Source: Aquabacterium sp.
GTDB lineage: Bacteria > Pseudomonadota > Gammaproteobacteria > Burkholderiales > Burkholderiaceae_C
DNA: 64,000 nt
Reading direction: 5' to 3'
Assembly (NCBI RefSeq): GCF_029946005.1
Contig: NZ_JAQSDR010000006.1
Location: forward strand, 310,001-374,000
A model generated the notes under the pieces. It was not told the origin of the DNA, did not search any database, and saw only the letters and a list, made by a program, of their open reading frames with translations. Both the position numbers and the translations under genes were made by a program. Below, piece by piece: positions 56,400-64,000 of the stretch (within the stretch, counting starts at the first letter, position 1; each line of letters opens with the position of its first letter).

Positions 56400-57653
56400 A
56401 TGCGCACCATCGTCTGGCTCCTGTTGCTCGCGGTCGTGGCGGTTGTCGCCGCCTCCGGCCTGGGCGGCAACGACGGCCTGGTCAGCATTTACTGGCTGGG
56501 CTGGCGCACCGACCTGTCCTTCAACCTGTTCGTGATCAGCATGGTGCTGCTGTTCCTGGCCATCTATTCCACGATCCGTGGTCTGGATTCGCTGATTGGA
56601 CTGCCCCAGCGTGCCAAGCGCTGGCGCCTGACGCAGCGTGACCGTGCCGCCCAGACCGCTTTGCGCGAAGCACTGGCCCTTTACCTGGCGGCCCGCTACA
56701 CCCGCGCCCACCGCGAAGCCCAGCGCGCCATTGCCATCCAGGCCGACACCCCCGACCTGACGCTGGACGCCGAGTTCACTGCCTTGGCGCACCTGCTGTC
56801 CGCCGGTAGCCTGCACCGGCTGCAAGACCGCAAGCACCGCGACGAACACCTGCAGCGCGCCCTCGACCTGTCCCTGCTGACCCGTCGGCCGCGCGCCACG
56901 GAAGAAGGCGCCCGCCTGCTTGCCGCAGAGTGCGCCATCGACGACCGCGATCCCACCCGAGCCTTGCGCGACCTGGGCGAATTGGCCCCGGGCGTGGCCC
57001 GCCGTACACAAGCCCTGCGCTTGAAGCTGCAGGCCGCCCGCCTGGCCCGTCAGCCCCTGGAGGCGCTTAAAACCGCTCGCCTGCTGGCCAAGCACCAGGG
57101 TTTCACCGAAGGCGCCGCAGAAGGCCTGTTGCGCACCCTGGCGACCGAAACGCTGGAAACCGCCCGCGACGCCGAACAATTGCGCAAGATCTGGCAGCAA
57201 CTCGACCCCGCCGACCGACGCGATCCCATCGTGGTGGCGCGGGGCGCCACACGCATGTCCGAGTTGGGCGCCCACAAGGAAGCCCGTCAATGGTTGGCGC
57301 CCTTGTGGGACCAGATCAGCCGCCAAAGGCCAGAAGCCAGCGAGGCCCTTGCCCAGGCCTTGTCGAACAGCCTGCTGGGCCTGGAGCCCGAATGGCTGCC
57401 CCGCCTGGACGCCGCCACGCCCGCGGCCTTGCGCAGCGCGGGGCTGGCCCTGGCCGTGGGACTGGCGCTGGCAGAGCGGCAACTGTGGGGCAAGGCCCGC
57501 AGCCTGTTGCTGTCAGCCGCCAATGACCTGCAACTGGACAGCCACCGCCGCCGCCGAGCCTGGACACGCCTGGCACAGTTGGCCGAACAAGAGCACCGTG
57601 CCGATGAAGCCGCGCGTTTTTACCGCTTGGCGGCCTTGGCCGACGCCGCGTGA
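56400..57653 (+). CDS. hemY: HemY-family membrane protein with TPR-like repeats
   Basis: 417 residues. Two N-terminal membrane helices (about 3-20 and 41-58), then the HemY_N domain (DSLIGLPQRAKRWRLTQRDR) and TPR-like helices. It is the E. coli HemY type, not the protoporphyrinogen oxidase of the same name. Last of the hem block. Confidence 0.9.
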   Translation: MRTIVWLLLLAVVAVVAASGLGGNDGLVSIYWLGWRTDLSFNLFVISMVLLFLAIYSTIRGLDSLIGLPQRAKRWRLTQRDRAAQTALREALALYLAARYTRAHREAQRAIAIQADTPDLTLDAEFTALAHLLSAGSLHRLQDRKHRDEHLQRALDLSLLTRRPRATEEGARLLAAECAIDDRDPTRALRDLGELAPGVARRTQALRLKLQAARLARQPLEALKTARLLAKHQGFTEGAAEGLLRTLATETLETARDAEQLRKIWQQLDPADRRDPIVVARGATRMSELGAHKEARQWLAPLWDQISRQRPEASEALAQALSNSLLGLEPEWLPRLDAATPAALRSAGLALAVGLALAERQLWGKARSLLLSAANDLQLDSHRRRRAWTRLAQLAEQEHRADEAARFYRLAALADAA

Positions 57654-57675
57654 TTTCAAATATTTTGCGCCTGGC

Positions 57676-57705
57676 TTTACAAGGCACCTAAATCAATGCT
57701 ACATT
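57676..57705 (+). promoter_or_regulatory. Promoter of tRNA-Arg
   Basis: TTTACA (57676-57681) and TACATT (57700-57705) are separated by 18 bp, about 10 bases before the tRNA. Confidence 0.6.
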
Positions 57706-57715
57706 ATTGGTCTTG

Positions 57716-57792
57716 GCGGCTGTAGCTCAGTTGGATAGAGTACTTGGCTACGAACCAAGGGGTCGTGGGTTCGAATCCTGCCAGCCGCACCA
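57716..57792 (+). tRNA. tRNA-Arg (anticodon ACG)
   Basis: 77 bases including the encoded CCA (57790-57792). The acceptor GCGGCTG pairs with CAGCCGC. The anticodon stem CTTGG/CCAAG flanks loop CTACGAA with anticodon ACG at 57750-57752; the T-arm is GGGTTCGAATCC. A34 is expected to be edited to inosine by TadA to read CGU, CGC and CGA. Confidence 0.96.
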
Positions 57793-57802
57793 GAAATGAC
57801 GA

Positions 57803-57832
57803 GGGTCAGCAAGTTAACTTGCTGACCCTTTT
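57803..57832 (+). terminator. Strong terminator after tRNA-Arg
   Basis: GGGTCAGCAAG (57803-57813) and CTTGCTGACCC (57818-57828) are exactly complementary around TTAA and followed by TTTT. Outside it, GAAATGAC (57793-57800) and GTCATTTC (57833-57840) also pair, extending the stem. Confidence 0.93.
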
Positions 57833-57954
57833 GTCATTTCGGGCGCCTCACCCAGGCAGGTCAAAATCGTTTCGAACCCTGGCAACGATTTTTTGCCACG
57901 GCCGTCACCGCTCAACTGGCCTCATTCAAGTGCTGCCCCCTTGCGCCGATAACC

Positions 57955-59703
57955 ATGCATCAAGTCATGCAGACGGCGCACATGAGGTCTAAACTTTTCC
58001 CGCTTCTGAGCTTCAGAACGCACATCGCGATTGTCTTCGGGGGGCTGGTCATCGTGCTGGCTGGCGCGCTCACTTTCGCCCTGGGCCAGATGCTGACGTC
58101 CCAGATCCAACGGGACAAAGGCGGCGCGCTGAACGTCGTGGCCAACAACGCCTCCAAGATGCTGGCCGACGGCCTGTTTGACCGCAGCCGCGAAGTGCAG
58201 GTGCTGACCGAATCGGCCGCCGTGTGGTCCCAGGGTCTGGACTCTCCCGAGGTGGCCCAGAATCTGGCGCGCAGCCAGGCCATGCGGCCCAACAGCCTGT
58301 GGATTGGCGTGGCCGACACCGCCGGTGTGGTTCGCTCGGCCACTGGCGGCCTGTTGCTGGGTCAGAACGTGAAGAACCGCCCCTGGTTCACTGCCGGCAT
58401 CCAACGCAATTTCGTGGGCGATGTGCACCCTGCCAAGCTGCTGGCTTCCTTGCTGCCTCGCGCCAGCACCGAAGAGCCCCTGCGTTTCGTTGATTTTTCA
58501 GCCCCCATCCGCGTGGGCGGCAAAGTGGTCGGGGTGCTGGGCCTCCACGGCAGTTGGGACTGGACGCGTGAGGTGGTGGAATCGCTGCACCCGGCCAACG
58601 CCAAGGCCTTGCGCATGGAAGTATTCATTTTTGACCGCACAGGCGCCGTCATCTACGCCCCCGACGGCAAGACCGCTGTCCATGTCGCGGCGGGCCTGCA
58701 TTTGCCCTCCACCATCTCGCTATCCTCCAGCAATGACAACGCCGCCCAACGCGCCGCGGTCATCCAGTGGCAGGATGGCAAGGACTACCTGACCGCCGCC
58801 GCCAAGCTCAAGGCCCTCAGCGTGGCCAGCGATCTGGGCTGGACCATCGTGGTTCGCGAGCCCGTCGAGATCGCCTTTGCCGACAGCCACGCCGCCATGG
58901 TGCAGGCGATGGGCATTGGCTTACTGGCTGCCGGCTTTGCTGGCTTGATCGCCTGGTTCGCCGCCGGGCGCATCAGCGGCCACTTGTCCACCATTGCCAC
59001 GGCCGCCCACGACGTTGAATCGGGCATGCCCGGAGCGTCGATTCCCTTGCTGGAAAGCAGCTCCGAAGTGCTGTCACTGGCCACCGCCTTGAACCGCATG
59101 ACTCGGCGCCTGATCACGCTCAACGAGCAGATGGAAGACAAAGTGAAGCTGCGCACACAAGAGCTGGAAGCGGCCAATCGCGAGCTGGACCGACAGTCGC
59201 GCAGCGATCACCTGACCGGCGTGCTGAACCGCCGCGGCTTTGAAGCTCAGCTCAAAATTGCCTTGTCCTCGGCGCGACGCCGCAACAGCCCCGTCAGCGT
59301 CATCATGGTCGATCTGGACCACTTCAAACAGGTCAATGACACCCATGGACACGAGGCGGGTGACCAAGTGATCCGGCACCTGTCGGACACCCTTCGCCAA
59401 CGCGTTCGTGACTCCGACATCGTGGCCCGAATGGGTGGCGAAGAGTTCATTGTGATGCTGCCGGACACCGACGCCAAAGGCGCGCAGATCCTGGCGGAAG
59501 AACTGGTCAAGGTGGTGGCCCTGCGCCCGGCCCCGGTCGCAGGCAAGGTCACCATCAGCGCCGGCGTGTCGCAACTGGACATGAAGCAGGAAGACCTGGC
59601 CGAGATGCTCAAAGGCGCCGACGAGGCGCTGTACGTGGCCAAACGCTCTGGCCGCAACCAGGCCGTGGTACACGATGCCAGCGCCATGGCATCGATGGCC
59701 TGA
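57955..59703 (+). CDS. Membrane diguanylate cyclase with extracytoplasmic dCache-like sensor
   Basis: 582 residues from the ATG at 57955 (ATGs at 57967 and 57982 also possible). The N-terminal transmembrane helix (~22-46) and a second one (~318-338) bracket a dCache-type sensor domain. A HAMP-like region and coiled coil (LNEQMEDKVKLRTQELEAAN) lead to the GGDEF domain, with active motif GGEEF in RMGGEEFIVML. The inhibitory I-site RDSD lies 5 residues before GGEEF. It is expected to make c-di-GMP, which could act through the nearby YcgR-type protein. No EAL domain is present. Confidence 0.93.
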   Translation: MHQVMQTAHMRSKLFPLLSFRTHIAIVFGGLVIVLAGALTFALGQMLTSQIQRDKGGALNVVANNASKMLADGLFDRSREVQVLTESAAVWSQGLDSPEVAQNLARSQAMRPNSLWIGVADTAGVVRSATGGLLLGQNVKNRPWFTAGIQRNFVGDVHPAKLLASLLPRASTEEPLRFVDFSAPIRVGGKVVGVLGLHGSWDWTREVVESLHPANAKALRMEVFIFDRTGAVIYAPDGKTAVHVAAGLHLPSTISLSSSNDNAAQRAAVIQWQDGKDYLTAAAKLKALSVASDLGWTIVVREPVEIAFADSHAAMVQAMGIGLLAAGFAGLIAWFAAGRISGHLSTIATAAHDVESGMPGASIPLLESSSEVLSLATALNRMTRRLITLNEQMEDKVKLRTQELEAANRELDRQSRSDHLTGVLNRRGFEAQLKIALSSARRRNSPVSVIMVDLDHFKQVNDTHGHEAGDQVIRHLSDTLRQRVRDSDIVARMGGEEFIVMLPDTDAKGAQILAEELVKVVALRPAPVAGKVTISAGVSQLDMKQEDLAEMLKGADEALYVAKRSGRNQAVVHDASAMASMA

Positions 59704-59712
59704 TCTTCAAAC

Positions 59713-60216
59713 TCAAGTGCCCAAGTAATCGCGCTTGCCGATTTCAACCCCGCCATGGCGCAACAGGTTGTAAGCCGTCGTCACGTGGAAAAAGAAATTG
59801 GGCAGCACGGCTTCCGTCAGGTATTGCTGGCCCTTTGACTCGACCACCCGGTCACGCATCTTGATCGAGATGTCGCGCCCCTCGCTGCCATCAATCTGCT
59901 CCGGCTTGAAGGTGGACAGGTAATCCACCGTCTTGGCGATGCGGGCCTGCAGTTCGGCAAAGCTGGCTTCAGTGTCTTCAAAGCGTGGAATCTCCACACC
60001 GGCCAGGCGCGAGGCGCCGCCCTTGATCATGTCGCAGGCAATCTGCACCTGGCGCGTCAACGGGAACATGTCGGGAAAAATGCGCGAGTTCAGCAGCGCC
60101 GCTTCGTCGATCTTGCGGGTCTCGCAATGCGCGGCGGCCTTGCCCAGGATGACCGACAGGTTGTTCAGGATGCGGATGGCCACGGGCACGCTGGCCGAGT
60201 ACATGGAGAGGGACAT
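59713..60216 (-). CDS. DUF1993-family protein
   Basis: 167 residues from the ATG at 60216 (MSLSMYSASVPVAIRILNNL). Typical DUF1993 length and pattern: LLNSRIFPDMFPLTRQVQIA, VLPNFFFHVTTAYNLLRHGG. It probably forms a DinB-like four-helix bundle. Function is unknown. It is convergent with the diguanylate cyclase. Confidence 0.85.
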   Translation of the reverse strand: MSLSMYSASVPVAIRILNNLSVILGKAAAHCETRKIDEAALLNSRIFPDMFPLTRQVQIACDMIKGGASRLAGVEIPRFEDTEASFAELQARIAKTVDYLSTFKPEQIDGSEGRDISIKMRDRVVESKGQQYLTEAVLPNFFFHVTTAYNLLRHGGVEIGKRDYLGT

Positions 60217-60353
60217 GTGGTGCTTTCGAAAGGGATGGGGAGTCGCATTACACCCCAAGCGCAAAAGGCCTGCCTGAACAGGGGCCCTCTTGAAATCCAA
60301 GAGGAGTGGGACAATGGTGGGCCTCGTCCACCCCAGCCCTGAAAGTCAAAAAG

Positions 60354-61322
60354 ATGCCCATTCAATGGTTTCCCGGTCACATGAACCTGACCAAAAAAGC
60401 CATCAGCGAACGCATCAAGGAAATTGACGTTGTGATCGAGTTGCTGGATGCCCGCCTGCCGGGCTCCAGCGCCAACCCCATGTTGCAGCAGTTGACGGGG
60501 CACAAACCCAAACTGAAGCTGCTCAACAAACAGGACCTGGCCGACCCGGTTCGCACCGAGGAATGGCTGGCGCACTACAACAGCCAATCCGACACCCGCG
60601 CCCTGGGCCTGGACGCTTCAGTGACGGCCCCAGCGCAGCGCCTCATCCAGGCCTGCCGTGCGCTGGCCCCGTTGCGCGGCGGCATGGCCAAGCCCATGCG
60701 CGTGCTGATTTGCGGCATTCCCAATGTGGGCAAGTCCACGCTGATCAACACCCTGACCGGCAAAAAGGCCACCAAAACGGGCGACGAGGCGGGCATCACC
60801 AAGATGGAGCAGCGCATCGCGCTGGCCAACGACTTTTACCTGTTCGACACGCCCGGCATGCTCTGGCCCAAGATCATTGTGGACAAGAGTGGCTACAACC
60901 TGGCCGCCAGCGGTGCCGTGGGCCGCAATGCCTACGATGAAGAAGAAGTGGCGCTGGAGCTGATCAACTACCTGCGCCAACACTACGCGCCTCAGTTGGA
61001 GGCACGCTTCAAGCTGAACGACACCAGCGCCCTGCACGACGACGAGTTGCTGACCGAGATCGGCCGCAAGCGCGGCGCGGTGCTGGGCGGTGGCCGCATC
61101 AACCTGCAAAAGGCCGGCGAGTTGGTGCTGACGGACTTCAGGGCCGCCACCATGGGCCGCATCACCCTGGAAACCGTTGACGAGTTCCAGGCCTGGTGGG
61201 CGGCTGGCATGGCGGTGGAGGCGGAAAAGGCCGAGAAGAAAAACAAGCGCAAAAAGGGCACCCGCGAGGCGCAAGCCGAGATCGACGCTGGTGAGGCCGA
61301 CAACGAACCGGTCGGTGAATGA
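60354..61322 (+). CDS. ylqF: Ribosome biogenesis GTPase YlqF/RbgA
   Basis: 322 residues from the ATG at 60354. MPIQWFPGHMNLTKKAISER is the typical start. The GTPase is circularly permuted: NKQD (about 62-65), then P-loop GIPNVGKSTLIN and DTPGMLWPK. It promotes 50S maturation. The C-terminus is Lys/Glu-rich. It overlaps the helicase gene by 4 bases. Confidence 0.92.
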   Translation: MPIQWFPGHMNLTKKAISERIKEIDVVIELLDARLPGSSANPMLQQLTGHKPKLKLLNKQDLADPVRTEEWLAHYNSQSDTRALGLDASVTAPAQRLIQACRALAPLRGGMAKPMRVLICGIPNVGKSTLINTLTGKKATKTGDEAGITKMEQRIALANDFYLFDTPGMLWPKIIVDKSGYNLAASGAVGRNAYDEEEVALELINYLRQHYAPQLEARFKLNDTSALHDDELLTEIGRKRGAVLGGGRINLQKAGELVLTDFRAATMGRITLETVDEFQAWWAAGMAVEAEKAEKKNKRKKGTREAQAEIDAGEADNEPVGE

Positions 61323-63274
61323 CGGACGCCGTCTTCCAGCCCAAGGGCCTCACGCCCACCGCCGAGCAACGGGCGATCCAGCTTGAGCGCCACCGGCACG
61401 TGGTCGTCGAGGCCAATGCTGGCGCGGCCAAGACCACCACCCTGGCCCTGCGATTGGCCCAAGCTTTGGAGCGCGGCGCCAACCTCGACCACCTCCAGAC
61501 CCTGACCTACACCGACGCTGCCGTGGCTTCACTGCGCCGGGCGCTGGACCGCATTGGCATCCCCGCCGCCGTGCGCAATCGCCTGCGCATCCAGACCTTC
61601 GACCAGTTCTGTGCCGAACGCCTGGCCAGCATCGAGGGGCCGGGCGTGACGCGCTACAACGCGCCCGAACAGCTCAAACCTCACGTGCTGTTGGCCATCG
61701 ACCGGGTCTTGTCCAACGAAGACGAACGCCACCGAGATGAGTTCGCCATTGAAGGCTCTGGCGAAGGCGCCGTGGAAGGCCTGCTGGCCTCGTTTGCCCG
61801 CCTGAAGGGCACGATGCAGTTGACGCTGGAGGCGGCGGACCGCCCTTTGACACCGGCCTTGGCCGATGAACTGGGCCACGACTACCTCACGCTGCGCACC
61901 TTCTGGGCCTACGAACACCTGCGCCGGGGCGGCCACCCGGATCGCCACGCTTTCAGGGCGCCCGACGACGCCACGCACGACCTGGCCAAGCTGCTGATGA
62001 CCGAGGATGCCCTGCTGGAAGGCGAGCACCCGATGGCCCTGGGCCTGCACCTGGTCCTGCTGGACGAAATGCACGACACCAACCGGGCCATGTTCACGGT
62101 GCTGCAACACCTGCTGGCGCAGAACCCCGCCGCCTTCATCGGCTTTGGCGACCGCGACCAAGTGATCCACGCCATGGCGGGCGCCGACGCCAGCTTCATG
62201 GGCAGCGGCTTTGACCGAGAGATCGGCCCGGCGCAGCGCTTGCCGCTGACCAGCTCCTACCGCTTTGGCCGAACCTTGGCGCACCATGTGGGTCGGCTGG
62301 CAGTGAAGGACTACTTGTCCCAGAGCCTGCACGACACCCCCGTGAACGTGGTGAGGTACGACAGCCTGAAAGACGCCCACCGGCACATCGCCCAGGTGCT
62401 TAAGAACCGCGAAGGCCTGGCCCCCAAATCACTGGCCTCTGAGATGGCCATCCTGCTGCGCCAACCGCACCAATCGGTCGAGCTGGAAAACCACCTGCTG
62501 GACCAGGGCGTGGACTACCGCACCGCTGGCTTCGACCCTTACCTGGTGCGGCCCGAAGTGCTGTTCGTGCGGGGCCTGATCGCCCATGCGCGCGACGAGT
62601 TCGCGGCCATCGAAGACGTGGACACGCGTGTGCGCATCCTCAAGTCCTTGCTGCTGTTTTGCGGCTCCTTCGTGGAAGCCGACACCACCGACCAAGCCCA
62701 GCAGCAACAGGCCGAGCAACTGGCCATCAAGGAAGTGGCCGCGCAGCCCGCGCTGGTGCCCCATTTCGTGCAAAACCAGGTGCTGCGCAACGCCCCACCC
62801 CACATCCGGGGCCTGATCTACGCCGCGCTGGATGTGATCCGATCCAACGCCACCGATGTGCTGATGGAGCGGTTCATCCAGGCCCTGGCACCCCAGCAAC
62901 TGGCCGCGCGCGTGATGGTGCGCGCCGACGACATCGCGCAGGTGAGCGCCAACATCCAGGGCCTGATCCAGTCGGCCGCCACTTTTGACAACGTCGAATC
63001 GTTCTTCAGGGCCATGAACGGCCGCGAAGTGCGGCAAAAAGCCATGCGCAGCAAGCACTGCGTGGTGCTGTCCAGCATCGAAGCCGCCAAAGGCCTGGAG
63101 TTCGAACACGTCATCATGCCGGGCCTGAACAAGGGCGAATTCGCCGTGGGCGGCAACACCGCCGACAACCGCAATTTGCTGTACGTGGGCATGACCCGCG
63201 CCAAGCACCGGCTGACCATCCTGTACGACGCCGCCAAGCCCAGCAAGTACCTCATGGACGCCGGGCTGATCTAG
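61319..63274 (+). CDS. UvrD-like superfamily 1 helicase/ATPase
   Basis: 651 residues, start overlapping the GTPase stop (ATGA). SF1 motifs: Walker A ANAGAAKTTTLALRLA, Walker B LVLLDEMHDTN, motif III FGDRDQVIHAMAGAD, motif V SSIEAAKGLEFEHVIMPGL, and motif VI NLLYVGMTRAKHRL. The glycine before the catalytic Lys is Ala, an unusual GAAKT form. It is shorter than UvrD (720) and lacks clear 1B/2B insertions. It may be a DNA repair or RNA-remodelling ATPase; a link with the coupled GTPase is only positional. Confidence 0.85.
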   Translation: MTDAVFQPKGLTPTAEQRAIQLERHRHVVVEANAGAAKTTTLALRLAQALERGANLDHLQTLTYTDAAVASLRRALDRIGIPAAVRNRLRIQTFDQFCAERLASIEGPGVTRYNAPEQLKPHVLLAIDRVLSNEDERHRDEFAIEGSGEGAVEGLLASFARLKGTMQLTLEAADRPLTPALADELGHDYLTLRTFWAYEHLRRGGHPDRHAFRAPDDATHDLAKLLMTEDALLEGEHPMALGLHLVLLDEMHDTNRAMFTVLQHLLAQNPAAFIGFGDRDQVIHAMAGADASFMGSGFDREIGPAQRLPLTSSYRFGRTLAHHVGRLAVKDYLSQSLHDTPVNVVRYDSLKDAHRHIAQVLKNREGLAPKSLASEMAILLRQPHQSVELENHLLDQGVDYRTAGFDPYLVRPEVLFVRGLIAHARDEFAAIEDVDTRVRILKSLLLFCGSFVEADTTDQAQQQQAEQLAIKEVAAQPALVPHFVQNQVLRNAPPHIRGLIYAALDVIRSNATDVLMERFIQALAPQQLAARVMVRADDIAQVSANIQGLIQSAATFDNVESFFRAMNGREVRQKAMRSKHCVVLSSIEAAKGLEFEHVIMPGLNKGEFAVGGNTADNRNLLYVGMTRAKHRLTILYDAAKPSKYLMDAGLI

Positions 63275-63301
63275 CCAAGCGGTTGACCGGCAGACGATCG
63301 C

Positions 63302-64000
63302 TCACCTGGGCAAAGGTGTCAGCAGGTAGGCCCGCCCATGGTAGTAATCGTAGGCCACGACTTGCCCCTTGTCATTGACATCGTAGGCGTGCGTCAGGTA
63401 TCCCTTGGGCAACTTCACCTCGAGCGTCAGATCACGCATTCCGATGCCATGAGGGCCTGTGATGAAGGCATGCATGCCGTCACCGTTCGTGGGGGAATCG
63501 AGAATGCCCACCACTTGACCGCGCCGGTTGATGCCAAGCGCGTCGCTGCTTTGAGCACCCAGCTGGCCCAGCTCCCTGACGCCCTTGCCCTGGGGGCCAG
63601 TGATGAAAGCACGCGGCAGGTTGTCGCCCTGGCGGCGCAGCTCTCCCACCACTTGGCCGTGGTCGTTCATGGCGACGGACGACATGTAATCCACCTGGCC
63701 TGCAGGCTTGACCTGGCGGGAACCGATGCCATTGGCCCCGGTGATGAAAACGCCTCCGGCCTGATCATCAAAAAGAATCTGGCCCTTGGCGTTGATGTCC
63801 TCTGGCAAGGCATTGGGCTGCGCCTACTGAACATGGCTCAGCCCCTGCCCGTTCGGCCCGGTGATGAACATCGATGATGCGGCCATGTCGTAGCCCAGCA
63901 CCTGACCGCGGTCATTGATGCCGCCTTTGCCGTACAGGTAGAACTTGGGAACCAAGGCCTGAAGTTGAAGCTGACCAGCAACAGTGATCGCGTAGACGTA
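63302..64000 (-). pseudogene. HAF-repeat extracellular protein interrupted by an in-frame TAG (5' end outside window)
   Basis: Read from the window edge on the minus strand, five copies of a ~30-residue repeat INxxGQVVG...FITGPxGxG occur. Repeat starts: INDRGQVLGYD, INAKGQILFDD, MNDHGQVVGELR, INRRGQVVGIL and VNDKGQVVAYD. An in-frame TAG (63824-63826 on the + strand as CTA) falls between the first and second repeat. The repeats continue in the same frame on both sides, so a single nonsense change explains it. A TTG at 63808 could restart translation downstream. The repeats resemble HAF/probable extracellular repeats of beta-propeller-like proteins. Confidence 0.7.

Noticed and set aside
57716-57792. 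tRNA-Arg as an integration site
   Set aside because: No integrase gene, no duplicated tRNA 3' end and no change in gene content follow it.

Overview
The window comes from a high-GC Gram-negative bacterium, most likely a Burkholderiales betaproteobacterium of the Comamonadaceae/Aquabacterium/Rubrivivax type. The evidence is the gene order rpsP-rimM-trmD-rplS-NUDIX-CobD/CbiB-like, the hemC-hemD-hemX-hemY block, a PEP-CTERM exported protein, AlkB-type alkane hydroxylation and polar-flagellum genes with sigma-28 promoters. This assignment is by gene content only. There are no insertion sequences, integrases, CRISPR arrays or prophage genes. The strands are mixed and the coding density is high.

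Layout. 0-7 kb: end of a CsgG-like lipoprotein gene, a small secreted protein, ppnP, an argG with unusual low-complexity tails, a glycine-zipper protein and dnaE. 7-10.4 kb: a divergent AraC-regulator/alkB pair and trhO. 10.4-12.2 kb: a compact restriction-modification operon (C5-cytosine methyltransferase, HNH nuclease, 42-residue ORF) whose promoter carries a LexA-type box. 12.2-17.2 kb: a TetR regulator divergent from an operon of Baeyer-Villiger monooxygenase, HSL-type esterase, SDR dehydrogenase and an alpha/beta-hydrolase homologue lacking its nucleophile; two matching operators lie between them. 17.2-31.8 kb: housekeeping genes (FMN reductase, rlmJ, pirin, LysR regulator, gluQ, PEP-CTERM protein, orn, M48 protease, pterin dehydratase, rsgA, the S16/RimM/TrmD/L19 operon, a PurM-like enzyme).

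32-40 kb: an overlapping LuxR-type response regulator and hybrid histidine kinase, followed directly by a very large GMC oxidoreductase-alpha/beta-hydrolase fusion gene broken by one frameshift, and a PhoD-like metallophosphoesterase. 40-42.5 kb: 4.5S SRP RNA, aroB and dgt. 42.5-53.4 kb: a motility block. A three-domain glycosyltransferase/methyltransferase/acetyltransferase and a SPINDLY-type O-GlcNAc transferase homologue face two flagellin genes, two fliD paralogues (one degenerate), fliS, fliT and a YcgR-type PilZ protein. Four of these units have a recognisable sigma-28 promoter. The natural reading is synthesis, chaperoning, capping and O-glycosylation of flagellin.

53.4-57.7 kb: hemC, hemD, hemX, hemY. 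57.7-64 kb: tRNA-Arg(ACG) with a strong terminator, a diguanylate cyclase, a DUF1993 protein, a YlqF/RbgA GTPase coupled to a UvrD-like helicase, and a HAF-repeat protein interrupted by an in-frame TAG and running off the window edge.

Most notable are the apparent SOS control of the restriction-modification operon, the trimodular enzyme beside flagellin, the frameshifted GMC/hydrolase giant with a cysteine nucleophile box, and the argG tails.
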